Assembly: GCF_001280425.1 (NCBI RefSeq)
Contig: NZ_LIUF01000001.1
Coordinates: 958,501-1,022,500, forward strand
Direction of reading: 5' to 3'
Length of the DNA: 64,000 bases
DNA from: Haloarcula rubripromontorii
GTDB lineage: Archaea > Halobacteriota > Halobacteria > Halobacteriales > Haloarculaceae
Position numbers and translations under genes: made by a program. The stretch's first letter is position 1. Each line of letters opens with the position of its first letter. A model generated the notes under the pieces. It searched no databases, had not been told where the DNA came from, and saw only the letters and a program-made list of their open reading frames with translations. Positions 8,784 to 17,760 of the stretch are shown here, piece after piece.

Positions 8784-9401
8784 ATGGGACTGCTCGACGG
8801 ACTCAAGAGCGTCCTCGGGGTGAAAGCCGAGGCCGACGCGACGCGGGACGCCGACCCGGACGACCTGTTCGGGATGAGTACCGCCTACATCACGATGGAA
8901 GCCGACCTGGGGTACGAGTCGACCGGCGAGGCGGCGCTGTGTTTCGCCGACGTGGACAGCACGGACTTTCAGGACGCCGTCGACGAGGTCGAATCGATCC
9001 TCGACGCCGGGATGGTCGAGACGGGGACGCGGGCGACCTTCGAGACCGACGACCACGGCTACCAGTGGGTCGTTCTGCACGACGACGATTTCGAGGACCT
9101 GCTCACGTCCATCCACTTCGCCGCGGACACGCTCGTTGAGCGACGCTACGGCTCGCGCCTGCTCGCTGCCCTGTTCGCGTTCGAGCATGCGCGCGACGAC
9201 CAGACCGTCTACTGGGTGTACTCTTTCCGCCGGGGCGCGTACTACCCGTTCGCGCCGGACCCTCACGACAGCCACGAGCGCAACACGTCTGCGGAGTTCA
9301 AACTGGACAGCAACCTCAGCGACGAAATCACCGTCGAGGACGACAAAGAGTACTGGTATCCACTGTGGCCCGACCGCCCCGGCTACCACCCCTGGGAGTG
9401 A
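8784..9401 (+). CDS. pspAB: PspA-associated protein PspAB
   Basis: A 205-residue soluble acidic protein starting MGLLDGLKSVLGVK, an amphipathic N-terminal helix, followed by a mixed alpha/beta domain that contains YRYGSRLLAALFAF-like and WVYSFRRGAYYPFAP segments. I recognise it as the haloarchaeal PspA-associated family found next to htpX. No enzymatic motif is visible. It lies about 100 bases after htpX on the same strand and is followed 1 base later by a 39-residue membrane ORF. The role in envelope stress is inferred from neighbours and family naming. Confidence 0.8.
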   Translation: MGLLDGLKSVLGVKAEADATRDADPDDLFGMSTAYITMEADLGYESTGEAALCFADVDSTDFQDAVDEVESILDAGMVETGTRATFETDDHGYQWVVLHDDDFEDLLTSIHFAADTLVERRYGSRLLAALFAFEHARDDQTVYWVYSFRRGAYYPFAPDPHDSHERNTSAEFKLDSNLSDEITVEDDKEYWYPLWPDRPGYHPWE

Positions 9402-9402
9402 C

Positions 9403-9522
9403 ATGACTGACGGCGGCGTCGCTGTCGGTGACCACGTCCGGCCGAGCGAGACGGCACTGACTGGCCTCATCCTCGTCGGGGCGCTCCTGTTCGTCTACCT
9501 TGGTCGAACGGGGCTGACCTGA
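9403..9522 (+). CDS. 39-residue membrane microprotein after pspAB
   Basis: ATG 9403 to TGA 9520-9522 encodes 39 residues: a hydrophilic start (MTDGGVAVGDHVRPSE) and one transmembrane helix (about 19-34, GLILVGALLFVYLG). It begins one base after the pspAB stop, so translational coupling is likely. It is too short for standard gene finders. Role unknown; the position suggests a membrane anchor or partner for the HtpX/PspAB pair, which is inference. Confidence 0.55.
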   Translation: MTDGGVAVGDHVRPSETALTGLILVGALLFVYLGRTGLT

Positions 9523-9627
9523 GCCCGTTTCCGCCGCATTCCGACTCCCCTTCACTTCTAAAACTCCCGATTCTGTCCCGAACCATGCCGCTGCAGTCCC
9601 ACACTTTCACTTTCACTCTGGTGTTAA

Positions 9628-9664
9628 CGAGGCTTTATACCCCCGGACGCACAAGCCACGTCTA
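9628..9664 (+). promoter_or_regulatory. TATA-type promoter of radA
   Basis: GGCTTTATACC around 9629-9639 is a strong TATA box about 28 bases before the ATG at 9664, predicting a leaderless radA mRNA. Confidence 0.65.
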
Positions 9665-10713
9665 TGTCCGCAAGTGAGGACCTCGAAGAGCTGCCGGGTG
9701 TCGGTCCGGCGACAGCAGAGAAACTCGAAGACAACGGCTACGACTCCTACCAGGGAATCGCGGTTGCCTCTCCCGGCGAACTGTCGAACACGGCTGACAT
9801 CGGCGAATCGTCGGCAGCTGATATCATCCAGGCCGCCCGTGAAGCGGCCGATATCGGTGGGTTCGAAACTGGATCGACGGTACTCGAACGCCGCGAACAG
9901 ATCGGGAAGCTCTCCTGGGGCGTCGACGAGGTCGACGACCTGCTCGGCGGCGGCGTCGAGACCCAGTCCATCACCGAGGTGTACGGCGAGTTCGGGGCCG
10001 GTAAATCTCAGGTAACGCACCAGCTCGCGGTCAACGTCCAGCTCCCGGCCGAACACGGTGGACTGGAAGGCAGCGCTATCTTCGTCGACTCTGAGGACAC
10101 GTTCCGACCCGAGCGTATCGAACAGATGGTCAAAGGTCTTGACGACGAGGTTCTGGCCGACACGCTGGTCCTCCACGGCATCGTTGAGGAAACAGACGAC
10201 GCCGACCCCACCGACGAGGACCAGCTCGACGCCCTCGTCTCCTCCGTGCTGGAGAAGATTCACGTCGCGAAGGCGTTCAACTCCAATCACCAGATCCTTC
10301 TCGCCGAGAAGGCACAGGAAATCGCCAGCGAGAGCCAGGACGAGGAGTTCCCCGTCCGCCTGCTCGCCGTCGACTCGCTGACTGCTCACTTCCGCGCTGA
10401 GTACGTCGGTCGTGGCGAACTCGCCGACCGCCAGCAGAAGCTCAACAAACACCTCCACGACCTCATGCGGGTCGGCGACCTCAACAACACCGCCGTCGTC
10501 GTCACGAACCAGGTCGCCTCGAACCCCGACTCCTTCTTCGGCGACCCGACCCAGCCCATCGGTGGCAACATCCTCGGCCACACTTCGACGTTCCGGATGT
10601 ACCTCCGCAAGTCCAAAGGGAATAAGCGCATCGTCAAACTCGTCGACGCGCCGAACCTCCCGGACGGCGAGGGTGTCATGCGCGTCGAAGAGGACGGCCT
10701 GCTGAACGAGTAA
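9664..10713 (+). CDS. radA: DNA repair and recombination protein RadA
   Basis: A 349-residue archaeal recombinase that forms filaments on ssDNA and drives strand exchange. The N-terminal helix-hairpin-helix region ([15 protein letters not shown], residues 7-21) is the RadA/Rad51-specific DNA-binding domain. The RecA core has Walker A GEFGAGKS (108-115) and Walker B LLAVDSLT (about 232-239). The polymerisation motif is [11 protein letters not shown] and the L2-region residues NQVASNPD are present. Full length, no intein. Leaderless promoter upstream. Confidence 0.97.
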   Translation: MSASEDLEELPGVGPATAEKLEDNGYDSYQGIAVASPGELSNTADIGESSAADIIQAAREAADIGGFETGSTVLERREQIGKLSWGVDEVDDLLGGGVETQSITEVYGEFGAGKSQVTHQLAVNVQLPAEHGGLEGSAIFVDSEDTFRPERIEQMVKGLDDEVLADTLVLHGIVEETDDADPTDEDQLDALVSSVLEKIHVAKAFNSNHQILLAEKAQEIASESQDEEFPVRLLAVDSLTAHFRAEYVGRGELADRQQKLNKHLHDLMRVGDLNNTAVVVTNQVASNPDSFFGDPTQPIGGNILGHTSTFRMYLRKSKGNKRIVKLVDAPNLPDGEGVMRVEEDGLLNE

Positions 10714-11069
10714 CACGACCGGCGGCACCGACGCGGCGGTCCGGTCCGCTTTCTTTGGCGACTGTCGAGCCAGCCACGTCCGGACTGGCATGTGGACTGC
10801 TCCCGCGACCCGAACCCCTTCGTTTCATCTCGAACCGACTCCCGTCTGGCGTCTTGCGGCCGTCAGACGCACCGTGGTGAATGTGAAACTTCGCCACCCC
10901 AACCGCAGGACGGCGGTACATCTCCTATTGAAACAGAGGGGTAGTAGCTAAGAACCGGTAGACGGCTGCCAGGTCGTCGGTGTCTGCAGAGGGTAACCCG
11001 TCGACTGGAGATTTCAGTGCCTACTCCTCGGTGTTCGGACGGTGCGAAAATCAGGTGCGCGGCGTCAAA
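10714..11069. other. 356-bp intergenic region between convergent radA and an aldo/keto reductase
   Basis: No convincing gene on either strand. Just after the radA stop a GC-rich stretch runs into CTTTCTTTGG (about 10750-10758), a plausible T-rich archaeal terminator. The remainder shows no clear ORF with promoter, no repeat array and no tRNA. Confidence 0.5.
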
Positions 11070-12122
11070 TCAGTCGCCCGCCGACTTCATACCCGTCTCT
11101 TCGAGGTCCGCACCGCCGACCGACGAGCGCAGAGCGTCCATCCCGTCATCGCGGTCGATGCCGAAGTTGTCCCGGTACAGGTCCTGCACGCGGTCGTACT
11201 CCTCGTCACTCAGCGGCGGCGTGTCGGGCGCACCGGCCCACTCGTCGATGTCGGCGTTTGTCCGGAACGTCGGGGTGACCGACGCCACCTCGTCGTTGTA
11301 GAGGAGCCACTGGATTGCGGCCTGTCCCATCGTCCGCGCGCCGTCCCGCTCCAAGAAGCGGATTTCTTCGACCTTCTCCCAGCCGGTCTCGTACCACTCG
11401 CTAGGCCGGTGGGAACGGTGGTCGCCCTTGCCGAGTTCCGTCTCGGGAGTCACCTGCTCGTTCAGCAGGCCTGAAGAGTGGGGGACGCGAGCCAGCACCG
11501 ACGTGTCCGCGTTCTGCTCGCGGATGGTGTCGATGAAGTGCTGGCCGGGGGTCTGCTCGAAGAGGTTGAAGACGGTCTGGAGCGCGTCGAACTCGTTGGC
11601 GACCGCGGCGTCGCCCTCTGCGAGCCAGCCGATTGACGGACCGAGCGCCCAGCCGATGGCCTCGACTTTGCCTTCTTCGCGGAGTTCGTCCAGCGCTTCC
11701 AGTACGTCCTCGTTGACCTCGTCGACGTTGGCGTTGTGGAGCATCAGGAGTTCGACGTGGTCCATGCCGAGCCGGTCGAGTGAGCGGTCGACGGCGGTGT
11801 GGACCCACTCGGGCGTGACTTTCTTCGGGAGTTCGCCGTGACCGGCCTGTGGGTTGTTGTAGAAGTCGTAGCCGATCTTCGTCGAGACGGTGACTTCGTC
11901 GCGGTGTTCCGCCAGCGCCTCGCCGATGATCTCCTCGCTGTCGCCGTGGCCGTACACGTCGCCGGTGTCGAAGAACGTCACGTCTTGGTCGAGCGCGTGC
12001 TGGACCATGTCGATGGCATCGTCCCGGGTGCGGTCGCCCCACCAGTCCGTACCGACGACCCAGGCACCGAATCCGACTTCCGAAACCTCGACGCCGGAGT
12101 TTCCGAGTGTCGCGTATTCCAT
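11070..12122 (-). CDS. Aldo/keto reductase
   Basis: A 350-residue (beta/alpha)8 NADPH-dependent oxidoreductase of the YajO/Tas-like branch. The catalytic tetrad is visible as D in FFDTGDVYG, Y in the same segment, K in STKIGYD and H in LLMLHNAN. The start is ATG 12120-12122, where MEYATLGNSG begins the fold; a longer frame adds eight residues. The length exceeds short AKRs (about 280), as is usual for this branch. Carbonyl substrate unknown. Two further, unrelated AKRs lie at 19548 and 40009. Confidence 0.85.
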   Translation of the reverse strand: MEYATLGNSGVEVSEVGFGAWVVGTDWWGDRTRDDAIDMVQHALDQDVTFFDTGDVYGHGDSEEIIGEALAEHRDEVTVSTKIGYDFYNNPQAGHGELPKKVTPEWVHTAVDRSLDRLGMDHVELLMLHNANVDEVNEDVLEALDELREEGKVEAIGWALGPSIGWLAEGDAAVANEFDALQTVFNLFEQTPGQHFIDTIREQNADTSVLARVPHSSGLLNEQVTPETELGKGDHRSHRPSEWYETGWEKVEEIRFLERDGARTMGQAAIQWLLYNDEVASVTPTFRTNADIDEWAGAPDTPPLSDEEYDRVQDLYRDNFGIDRDDGMDALRSSVGGADLEETGMKSAGD

Positions 12123-12146
12123 ATCTGACGTAGCGGCGCTGTCCAC

Positions 12147-13160
12147 TTAGCCGTCTTGGTTTGCGGTGTCGGACCGCGTCCGAACCCGGAGCTGTGGGGT
12201 CGCGACGCCGTCGAGGATTTCGACCGCGCCGTACTCGCGGCGGACCCACCAGTACAGCGCGGCCCCGCCAACGCCGAGCAGCGGAATGGCGATAAGCCCC
12301 CCTTCAGGGCCGAACCCGCCGCCGGTCACGAGCGCGGGACCGGTTGCGCTCGTCGAGAGCATGGCGACGCCCATCCGGAGGCCGCTGACTGGGAAGCCAA
12401 GCAGTGCCAGCGTGTAGTTCCAGGCGACGTGGAAGCCGCTCGCGACCCCGAGTCGCCCGGTCAGGACGTAACACGCACCGAGCAGGAGGCCGTAGAGAGT
12501 AATGTTGGCCACACTGAGCAGCGACGCGCTGGGGTTCGTCCAGTGGAGGACACCGAACAGTGCGCCCGTCAGCCCCGTCGCCGCGATGATCGCGCCCCGC
12601 TTGCCGACCCACCCGGCGAGCCCCTCAGCCGTGTTTGTCAGGAGATACCCACGGACGAGCACCTCCTCGGCAGTTGCTTGGACGAGGAAGAACCCCCCCA
12701 GAAGGAGGACGGCGACCGGTGGTCCGAACGCAGTCAGCGGGAGCGGTCCGCTGTCGACGGTTGCGAGGGCGACGCTAACCTCGGCGAACCCGACGGCCAC
12801 CTCGACGAGCAGAACCAGCGTGGGAAGCCCCGCCCCGAGCGCGAGGCCGAAAGCCGCGTCGCGCCACCACTGGCGGTCGAACCCCAACCCATAGTCGGAG
12901 AGCGTCCGCCGGTCGAGCAGATAGCCGATCACGACCGCGATGACGGTGCCGGCAGCGAAGAGCGCGATCTGGCGTGCAACTGCGACCGCCGGCGTCATGC
13001 GCACCACTGACGACACCACTGCGACCACTCCAGAGAGGAGGACAAGGCCGAACCCGGCGAGAAACAGCCAGAGGGTGACCCGCCACGGCGCCCGCAGTCG
13101 GCGCTCTGCGGGATTGACAATATAGCGCCGTATCTCCATGATGAAGTCCGACCTGACCAT
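12147..13160 (-). CDS. CPBP family intramembrane metalloprotease (second copy)
   Basis: A 337-residue polytopic membrane protein. Motifs: EEVLVRGY with E165/E166 and R170, H206 in GVLHW, H244 and N248 in FHVAWNY. It shares with the copy at 165-1175 the phrases RRLRAP/GRLRAP, LDRR and a D-Y-G-L segment before the third helix, so the two are paralogues. A GTTAAG element about 27 bases upstream supports ATG 13158-13160 as a leaderless start; ATG 13139 is an alternative. It lies 24 bases downstream of the start of the AKR on the same strand, separately promoted. Confidence 0.85.
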   Translation of the reverse strand: MVRSDFIMEIRRYIVNPAERRLRAPWRVTLWLFLAGFGLVLLSGVVAVVSSVVRMTPAVAVARQIALFAAGTVIAVVIGYLLDRRTLSDYGLGFDRQWWRDAAFGLALGAGLPTLVLLVEVAVGFAEVSVALATVDSGPLPLTAFGPPVAVLLLGGFFLVQATAEEVLVRGYLLTNTAEGLAGWVGKRGAIIAATGLTGALFGVLHWTNPSASLLSVANITLYGLLLGACYVLTGRLGVASGFHVAWNYTLALLGFPVSGLRMGVAMLSTSATGPALVTGGGFGPEGGLIAIPLLGVGGAALYWWVRREYGAVEILDGVATPQLRVRTRSDTANQDG

Positions 13161-13291
13161 GCCGTCGTCTGGAACGGCGGCGTCTTAACTGTGGCTTGCT
13201 CGCTGTGCCACTTGGTGTCGTGACACAGATGTTACTGGGTAGGTTTCAGGTAACGGAAACCCCTATCTGCCCGCGAAGCCACGTACTCGAC

Positions 13292-14197
13292 ATGACGAAG
13301 CGTCACGTGTCGCTGCCACCGCTCGCCGAAGAGGGGCTCAGGGCGTTCATCGACGAGGTCGACGAACGCCTCTCCGGTGACGAGGACACCTGCGATGTTG
13401 TCACTGACGTGCTTATCGACCTCCACGGCGACCGGGAGGCCTACGAGCGCTGGCAGGACGGCGCGGATATCTCCCCGGCCGAGCGGGTCCGGCTTCAGGG
13501 CTATGACCCCTGTAACACGACCCTCGAGAGCGAGTACTACGCCGAGAAAGACGAGGAGCGATTCAAACGCTCGAAGCACCTCCAGTGGCTCTGGCGGCAG
13601 TTCGACGCGACGCCGATGGCGGACAACGTCGAGTTCGCCCTCCGCTTTCGCCGGATGCTCGCCGACCACCTCTTCGAATCCTGTGGTGAGGGCTGTCGAT
13701 TTTTCAAGGGCATCTCCTTTACCTACGGCCACAACATCGAGATCGGCGACAACGTCGTTGTCCATGACGACGTTCATCTGGACGACCGGGGGAAGCTCAC
13801 CATCGGCGACCGCGTCTCCATCTCTGACGATACCCACGTCTACAGCCACGACCACGACGCCGTCGACCAGACCCACGTCGACAACTACCACACTATCATC
13901 GAAGACGACGTGCGCCTGACCTACGACTCGATGGTCCGAGCCGGCGTGAAGGTCGGGGAAAACGCCATCCTTGCAGCAAAGTCTATCGCCGGGAAGGACA
14001 TCCCTGCCCACCACATCGCCGCCGGCACGCCGGCGAAATCCCTGACAGTCAAGGATGGCTGGGAGTCTGTCGCAGCACCGATTGAGGGGGCGAACGTCGA
14101 CCGCCGCGCCGAGCGGCAGTTGTCGTACGACCTGCCCGACGACTTAGAGCAGTTCGACGAGTTCCAGCGCGACCTCTCGCCGCCGGACCGGAAGTAG
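13292..14197 (+). CDS. Left-handed beta-helix acyltransferase (maltose/galactoside acetyltransferase-like)
   Basis: A 301-residue protein. The N-terminal half is helical and acidic and includes FALRFRRMLADHLFES, like the maltose acetyltransferase N-terminal region. The C-terminal half is a hexapeptide-repeat helix: IEIGDNVVVHDDVHLDDRGKLTIGDRVSISDDTHVYSHDH through VRAGVKVGENAILAAKSIAG, ending AAGTPAKSL. Histidines in SHDHDAV are candidates for the active site. ATG 13292 is chosen since the frame upstream of it has no similarity to the fold. Acceptor substrate unknown. Confidence 0.8.
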   Translation: MTKRHVSLPPLAEEGLRAFIDEVDERLSGDEDTCDVVTDVLIDLHGDREAYERWQDGADISPAERVRLQGYDPCNTTLESEYYAEKDEERFKRSKHLQWLWRQFDATPMADNVEFALRFRRMLADHLFESCGEGCRFFKGISFTYGHNIEIGDNVVVHDDVHLDDRGKLTIGDRVSISDDTHVYSHDHDAVDQTHVDNYHTIIEDDVRLTYDSMVRAGVKVGENAILAAKSIAGKDIPAHHIAAGTPAKSLTVKDGWESVAAPIEGANVDRRAERQLSYDLPDDLEQFDEFQRDLSPPDRK

Positions 14198-14247
14198 TCG
14201 CAGCACCGCGTCGTCACTCCTTTTGTTGCGCCCGCCGACGGTCACGT

Positions 14248-14955
14248 ATGCGAAGTGTCGCTATCAACGTCGGAGCCAACACGAACGAACCCGGCTTCCG
14301 GGGGCCGCTGTTTCCCGACGGCTCTTTCGAGTACATCCCGATCCCCGAATCGAAACCGACCAGCGAGCCGGTGCCGACCTACGGCGACCTCGACCTGCGG
14401 ACCGACGTGTCCGCGGTGGCCGACCAGCCGGTTCACTTCGATCCGGAGTTCCCGGAAGCCGGCGGCGAACGCTACACGTACGGGGACGAACACGGCGTGA
14501 AGGCGGGGCCGCTCTCCGAACTGTCGGCCGGTGACTACCTCTTCTTTTACGCGACGCTATCGGTGGCTGGTGAGCGCCCGGCCTGGGCATCTCCGGAGTG
14601 GGGAGCGCACGTCATCGGCCACTTCCGACTTGCACGTGATGCGGTGTCCGGTGAGACATACCGCGACCTCCCGCCCGAGGAGCAGGCCCAGTTCGCCTCG
14701 AACGCCCACGTGAAACGGGATCCATTCGACGCTCGCGTTCTCATTCGCGGCAATGCCGAGGAGTCACAACTGTACAACACAGTGGTCCCGCTGTCGGCCC
14801 CGAGCGGCGGCACCGACGCCAACGAACTGGTCACCGACCTGTCCTCGGACTCGGGGAAGGGGCCGTGGTGGCGGCGGCCGATGCGGTTCGATGAGGCTGG
14901 CACGGAGCGACTGCTCGAACTGGCCGACAGCAACCCCAGCGCTATCGAACGCTGA
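14248..14955 (+). CDS. Conserved protein, possibly Nmad3-like
   Basis: A 235-residue soluble protein. The N-terminus (VGANTNEPGFRGPLFPDGSF) followed by EYIPIPE resembles the nucleotide modification associated domain 3 family as I remember it, and the central LSAGDYLFFYATL and WGAHVIGHFRL segments fit a PUA/EVE-like beta fold. No catalytic motif can be named. It stands alone with short gaps to both neighbours. The family link is from recall only and the function is unknown. Confidence 0.6.
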   Translation: MRSVAINVGANTNEPGFRGPLFPDGSFEYIPIPESKPTSEPVPTYGDLDLRTDVSAVADQPVHFDPEFPEAGGERYTYGDEHGVKAGPLSELSAGDYLFFYATLSVAGERPAWASPEWGAHVIGHFRLARDAVSGETYRDLPPEEQAQFASNAHVKRDPFDARVLIRGNAEESQLYNTVVPLSAPSGGTDANELVTDLSSDSGKGPWWRRPMRFDEAGTERLLELADSNPSAIER

Positions 14956-15001
14956 CGCAGCCGAATGAGTTATCACCGGTGAAAATAGAATGTGAAAGCA
15001 T

Positions 15002-15715
15002 ATGTCCAGACGGACTCAGATAGCTGATATGCGTCTCTCTAGTGGGGTCCCCGGATTCGATGAACTCATTGAGGGGGGTTTACTTCCGAACCGTCTCTAC
15101 GTGGTCAGCGGCCCGCCGGGCAGCGGGAAGACAACGTTTTGTTCACAGTTCATTACACAGGGCGTCAAGGAGGGTGAGACGTGCCTGTACGTGACGATGC
15201 ACGAAACCAAGTCGGAGTTGATGCAGGACATGGCCGGCTACGACTTCGGCTTCGACCGGGCCATGCAGTCTGACGCCATCCAGTTCCTCAACCTCGTTAC
15301 TGAGAGCGGGAAACGAACTATCACGCAGTTCGGCAGCGAAGGCGGCCTGACGAACCGACTCGTCGCATACATCAGGCAGAACGATATCCAGCGGGTCGTC
15401 ATCGACTCGACGATGCTGTTGCAGCACTTCATGAACGACGTCGAGGACGAGATCACGGGCTTTCTCTCCGCGCTGAAACAGACGGACGCGACGACACTTC
15501 TTATTTCCGAGATGACGGACCCGTCGTCCTACAGTGACGAGCACTACCTCGCCCACGGTGTTGTCTTCTTCCACAACTTCCTCGAAAACGGAAGCATGAC
15601 CCGCGGCGTTCAGGTTATCAAGATGCGGGGCACAGCTATCGACTGTGACATCCGTGAAATCTCCTTTTCTGACGCGGGACTGCGGGTCAACCCTGATCGG
15701 AAAGTGGAGACATGA
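15002..15715 (+). CDS. RecA-superfamily (KaiC/RAD55-like) ATPase
   Basis: A 237-residue single KaiC-like ATPase domain. Walker A GPPGSGKT is at 37-44 and a Walker B-like RVVIDSTMLL near 129-138. The N-terminal SSGVPGFDELIEGGLLP is typical of RAD55-like ATPases, often labelled HTR-like proteins in haloarchaea and involved in signalling or regulation rather than recombination. It lacks the HhH domain of RadA. The stop overlaps the ATG of the next gene (ATGA), so the pair is translationally coupled. Confidence 0.82.
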   Translation: MSRRTQIADMRLSSGVPGFDELIEGGLLPNRLYVVSGPPGSGKTTFCSQFITQGVKEGETCLYVTMHETKSELMQDMAGYDFGFDRAMQSDAIQFLNLVTESGKRTITQFGSEGGLTNRLVAYIRQNDIQRVVIDSTMLLQHFMNDVEDEITGFLSALKQTDATTLLISEMTDPSSYSDEHYLAHGVVFFHNFLENGSMTRGVQVIKMRGTAIDCDIREISFSDAGLRVNPDRKVET

Positions 15716-16122
15716 GCCGCTACGAGCGTGAGTTCGGCACCGACTGGGACACTCTCGACAAGGACGAGGCCACCGACCGGGCCTACGCTATCGGCGTCGC
15801 CGAGCGCCTCGGGGAGTTCAACCGCGACGAACTCGAAGCCATCTACGCCGAGATGAACTCGGCGTACCACAAGAGCATGGTCGAACTCGCGTACGACGAA
15901 GGTCGCAACGAAGCGAAGGAAGCGGCGGAGGCGACCAGCGCCGACCGGGACGCCGTCTGGGCCGATCTGGTCAACGGCGAAAAGACGTACATCGACGAGG
16001 CGGACGTACCGACCGGCGGCCGCGACGGCCTGCCGTCGGCGCTCGATTCGTCGGAACTGCTGGACAGGCAGTCAATCGACAGTACTGACGCCGTCGACAA
16101 ACCGGACTTTCTCGACCGATAG
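15712..16122 (+). CDS. Hypothetical protein coupled to the KaiC-like ATPase
   Basis: A 136-residue soluble, acidic, mostly helical protein. Residues 1-75 (YEREFGTDWDTLDKDEAT then AYAIGVAERLGEF and LEAIYAEMNSAYHKSMVELAYDEGRNEAKEA) form several amphipathic helices. The C-terminal 55 residues look disordered. The ATG lies inside the stop of the upstream ATPase gene (4-base overlap), suggesting stoichiometric production and a direct partner role. No family recognised. Confidence 0.72.
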   Translation: MSRYEREFGTDWDTLDKDEATDRAYAIGVAERLGEFNRDELEAIYAEMNSAYHKSMVELAYDEGRNEAKEAAEATSADRDAVWADLVNGEKTYIDEADVPTGGRDGLPSALDSSELLDRQSIDSTDAVDKPDFLDR

Positions 16123-16237
16123 CCGTTCCAGGGTGCGTGCGGCGACTGCCCGAACAGTGCCGCCGCTTGCCTGTGTAAAACCGAAGGAGACGGAAAATCC
16201 GTCCAGAGCTGGGGTGACTGCAGGTCGGTCTGGGCCG

Positions 16238-16525
16238 TTAGAAGGAGACCTGGTCCGGCCCGTCTTCGCCCATGCAGATCGGGTCGCGGTCGGAGTAGCC
16301 CTTCCGGCCGATGGCCTTGCTCGACACACCCGAGAACGCTGCGAACTCGGCGTCTTCCGCGCTTTCGAAGGTTTCCGGGGCCGACCGGCTGAGTGCGTCG
16401 CCCAGCCGTTCGGTGCCGTTTGGCAGCTCCAGTTCCATGTCGCCGTCGCTCTCGATAATTTCCTCCGCGGAAATCGGGTAGTCGTACGATTGGAAGGCGT
16501 CCGTCGCGTTGCTTAACATTCGCAT
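16238..16525 (-). CDS. Small conserved haloarchaeal protein (DUF5789/DUF2795-like)
   Basis: A 95-residue soluble protein. The N-terminal half (DYPISAEEIIESDGDMELELPNG) followed by TERLGDAL resembles the small DUF2795/DUF5789 group, in which YP-x-S/A-x-E-E-I is recurrent. It has no catalytic motif. Two in-frame ATGs (16525 and 16519) are possible. A GGTTTATTAG element about 25 bases upstream on the minus strand predicts a leaderless transcript from 16525. Function unknown. Confidence 0.7.
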   Translation of the reverse strand: MRMLSNATDAFQSYDYPISAEEIIESDGDMELELPNGTERLGDALSRSAPETFESAEDAEFAAFSGVSSKAIGRKGYSDRDPICMGEDGPDQVSF

Positions 16526-16671
16526 ATCTATCGAAAGTTCATGGTTCCTAATAAACCTTCACTATAGATAATCATAATATCCCTTAATGCGTATAAGGAA
16601 CTCACGTTTCGTGTGGTCACGACGCATGGCCTAATCAGAAGCGGCTTGCTGCTGGGTCGTCTGGACCTGGT

Positions 16672-17448
16672 ATGGTCGTCGCTGACTTGCACGTACACAC
16701 GACTCGCTCCGACGGCACCCTCTCTCTGGACGAGGTTCCGGCCGCCGCGAGGCGAGCGGGCGTCGAGGTCGTCGCCGTTACGGACCACGACCGCCTCCAG
16801 CCTGCTCTCGACGGTCCCATCACCGAGCGCGACGGTGTGACGCTGCTCCACGGTATCGAACTCCGCGTCGAAACCGAGACCCAGCGGCTGGACCTGCTGG
16901 GCTACGGCGTCGACCCCACCGACGAACTCCGGGCCGAGTGTGCGCGCATCCAGCGGAACCGCCGCGAGCGCGGCGCGCGCATCATCGAATGTGTCGAGGA
17001 CCGCCTGGGCGTCTCGCTACCCGTCGAGCCCCGCGACGGCCTCGGTCGGCCGCACATTGCCAGCGCTATCGCCGAGGTGTCGGATCACTCCTTCCAGTCC
17101 GCGTTCGACGACCTCATCGGCGACGACTGCCCCTGTTATGTCGCCCGGGAGGTCCCGTCCTTTGAGCGCGGCTGTGCGGTACTCTCGGATGCGTGCGGGC
17201 TGGTCGGCCTCGCTCATCCGTTTCGCTACCCTGACACCGCGGCCGCACTCTCCCGATGTGACTCGCTCGATGCCGTCGAACGGTGGTATCCCTACGGCCG
17301 AACGGTCGACAACGGTCTCGTCGACGACGCCATCGAGCGGCACGGACTGATTCCGACCGGCGGCAGCGACGCCCACGGCGAGACACTGGGTGACACCGGT
17401 CTGGGCGCGACCGCCTGGGACCGGGTCCAAACAGCCCTCGGTGTCTGA
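16672..17448 (+). CDS. PHP domain metal-dependent phosphoesterase
   Basis: A 258-residue protein of the TrpH/YciV-like PHP branch. The metal-binding motifs are in order: DLHVHTTRSDGT (5-16), VTDHD (about 36-40), HGIELR, AHPFRYP and GSDAHGE near the C-terminus. Relatives hydrolyse nucleoside 3',5'-bisphosphates or short RNA; the substrate here is not predictable. The ATG at 16672 places MVVADLHVHT at the strand-one start. It is followed 54 bases later by a small zinc protein. Confidence 0.85.
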   Translation: MVVADLHVHTTRSDGTLSLDEVPAAARRAGVEVVAVTDHDRLQPALDGPITERDGVTLLHGIELRVETETQRLDLLGYGVDPTDELRAECARIQRNRRERGARIIECVEDRLGVSLPVEPRDGLGRPHIASAIAEVSDHSFQSAFDDLIGDDCPCYVAREVPSFERGCAVLSDACGLVGLAHPFRYPDTAAALSRCDSLDAVERWYPYGRTVDNGLVDDAIERHGLIPTGGSDAHGETLGDTGLGATAWDRVQTALGV

Positions 17449-17502
17449 CAACCGGCAGACGGAACCCGAGGGTTCAATGTCGTGCGGGACTACCCTTCAT
17501 GT

Positions 17503-17667
17503 ATGCAGTGTCACTACTGCGACCGTGAAGCCGATATCGCCGTCGAGAACGACGGCGTCAAGGTCGGTGTCTGCAAGACGCACTTCCGTGAACAGATGGC
17601 GGAACTGGAAGACGCCGACTGGCTCGAAGACCTCGACGAGGAACTCGACATCGACCGACGCGAGTGA
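17503..17667 (+). CDS. Small zinc-binding protein (DUF6757-like)
   Basis: A 54-residue protein starting MQCHYCDREADIAV with CxxC at residues 3 and 6, followed by VCKTHFRE, where the later C and H could complete a zinc site. The tail is very acidic (EDADWLEDLDEELDID). ATG 17503 is preferred to GTG 17482 because it places the CxxC at the N-terminus, as in related haloarchaeal proteins. Probably a protein- or nucleic-acid-contact zinc finger; function unknown. Confidence 0.75.
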   Translation: MQCHYCDREADIAVENDGVKVGVCKTHFREQMAELEDADWLEDLDEELDIDRRE

Positions 17668-17760
17668 CCGACGCTCCGTTTTGCTGCTTCTGCTGTGGTG
17701 TGTCCCCCGCGTCTCCGCTGTGACCCACTCCGACTAACCGTTAAGGACTGTCCGCCGTAC

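Noticed and set aside
10714..11069. Small ORFs in the radA-AKR intergenic region
   Set aside because: All are Arg/Pro-rich frames without promoter, ribosome-binding site or family resemblance.
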